From: an uncultured Fodinibius sp.
GTDB lineage: Bacteria; Bacteroidota; Rhodothermia; Balneolales; Balneolaceae
DNA length: 64,000 bases
Direction of reading: 5' to 3'
NCBI GenBank assembly: GCA_913057775.1
Contig: CAJXOG010000004.1
Coordinates: forward strand, 1-64,000
Shown here: positions 63,477-64,000 of the stretch, in pieces
Numbering within the stretch: the first letter of the stretch is position 1
Layout: each line of letters begins with the position of its first letter
Notes under the pieces: model-generated
What the model was told of the DNA's origin: nothing
The model's database searches: none
The model's input: the letters and a program-made list of their open reading frames with translations, nothing else
Program-made: the position numbers and the translations under genes

Positions 63477-64000
63477 ATGGCTGTTATTATGAAGGATATT
63501 AAAAAAATATTAGTACCTACAGACTTTTCGGAAAATGCTCAGTTGGCTTATCGTCATGCCCAAGAAATTGCTCATCGTTTGGGAGCAAAAGTAGATTTTA
63601 TTCATGTTATTCCCATGCTTACTTATTTCCACAAAAGCTTATCAAATATGCAGGTTCCGCTGGATGTGGATAAGGAGCTGTATCCCACTGTTCAAAAGGA
63701 GGCCCTGCATCAAATGGAACAGGCGATGGATGATTATATAGCGGAAGAGTCAAAAGGAGAAGCTATTTGTAAAATTGATCGAAAACCTTCTACAGCCGTT
63801 GCCGAATATGCACAAGAGAATAACTATGATTTAATTGTGATGCCTACAAAAGGGCACCATAAGTCGAATTTAATGCGCGGATCGACAACCAACAAGATTG
63901 TTCGACATTCTTCGGTTCCGGTGTTCACGGTAGATGAAGGATTGAATGCCGAAGGACTAAAAGAAATCATGATTCCTACGGATGGATCTCCGTTGTCATT
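63477..64000 (+). CDS. Universal stress protein, tandem USP domains, 3' end cut off
   Basis: Frame open from ATG 63477 (an ATG four codons later, MKDIKKILVP, is an alternative start) to the window edge; 174 codons are visible. First UspA domain: KKILVPTDFSENAQLAYRHA, VDFIHVIPML, then the ATP-type loop DLIVMPTKGHHKSNLMRGST and TNKIVRHSSVPVFTV. A second domain begins at KEIMIPTDGSPLS and runs off the window, so the product is a tandem USP of about 280 residues. Such proteins are induced by stress and bind ATP. Confidence 0.9.
   Translation, partial: MAVIMKDIKKILVPTDFSENAQLAYRHAQEIAHRLGAKVDFIHVIPMLTYFHKSLSNMQVPLDVDKELYPTVQKEALHQMEQAMDDYIAEESKGEAICKIDRKPSTAVAEYAQENNYDLIVMPTKGHHKSNLMRGSTTNKIVRHSSVPVFTVDEGLNAEGLKEIMIPTDGSPLS

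Overview
The window reads as a chromosomal segment of a moderately AT-rich, Gram-negative member of the Bacteroidota/Balneolota side of the FCB group. The evidence is a secreted beta-propeller protein ending in a typical type IX secretion sorting domain (NYPNPFNP...), TAnnTTTG-like promoter elements upstream of cysS, hisF and the hisG leader, outer-membrane beta-barrels, lgt and lipoproteins, and many genes without a strong Shine-Dalgarno. A Balneolaceae-like organism is my best guess, from style rather than from any search. Both edges cut genes: a long surface protein at the left (open from base 1) and a tandem universal stress protein at the right.

Layout. 1-6.6 kb: end of a mosaic outer-membrane protein, tRNA-Leu(UAA), a CAU tRNA, a DUF892 ferritin-like gene with a small partner, a GNAT-like gene, a small membrane protein, an orphan HigA-like regulator and a cold-shock gene. 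6.8-11.9 kb: a membrane-anchored small protein, the 1.2-kaa type IX-secreted propeller protein and an outer-membrane barrel. 12-19.2 kb: housekeeping genes (rel, an HU/IHF-like gene, ruvX, def, fmt, an ankyrin protein, gap, tRNA-Pro, msrB). 19.2-23 kb, minus strand: a complete protein-thiocarboxylate cysteine pathway (cysM, JAMM protease, sulfur carrier, MoeZ-type E1/rhodanese), preceded by a short ORF ending in seven Cys codons within ten. 23-27 kb: an OPT transporter, a lipoprotein formamidase homologue and an SDR.

27-43 kb is the histidine locus on the minus strand. A His-rich 22-aa leader precedes hisG-D-C-B-H. A five-gene LolA/LolCDE-like and porin-like operon then separates hisH from hisA, and an AT-rich DUF262-DUF1524 (GmrSD-like) gene plus three opposite-strand genes separates hisA from hisF-hisIE. 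HisB carries a short N-terminal region that looks like a worn-down HAD phosphatase lacking its nucleophile motif. Upstream of the leader lie a propeller pseudogene fragment and a 29-aa membrane microprotein.

43.8-64 kb: mostly core genes: a YkoF/thiamine-binding-like gene, lepA with a secreted protein and lepB, rlmN, osmC-like, mscS-like, an S9 peptidase, a ZIP transporter, a phosphosugar mutase with lgt, cysS, an AsmA-like giant, pcm, DUF368 and usp.

The most interesting content is regulatory: two apparent ribosome-mediated attenuators (Cys and His leader peptides), together with a CysO-like carrier whose diglycine is masked by a six-residue tail and encoded next to the JAMM protease that could remove it. 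No CRISPR array, insertion sequence, prophage or rRNA was seen.
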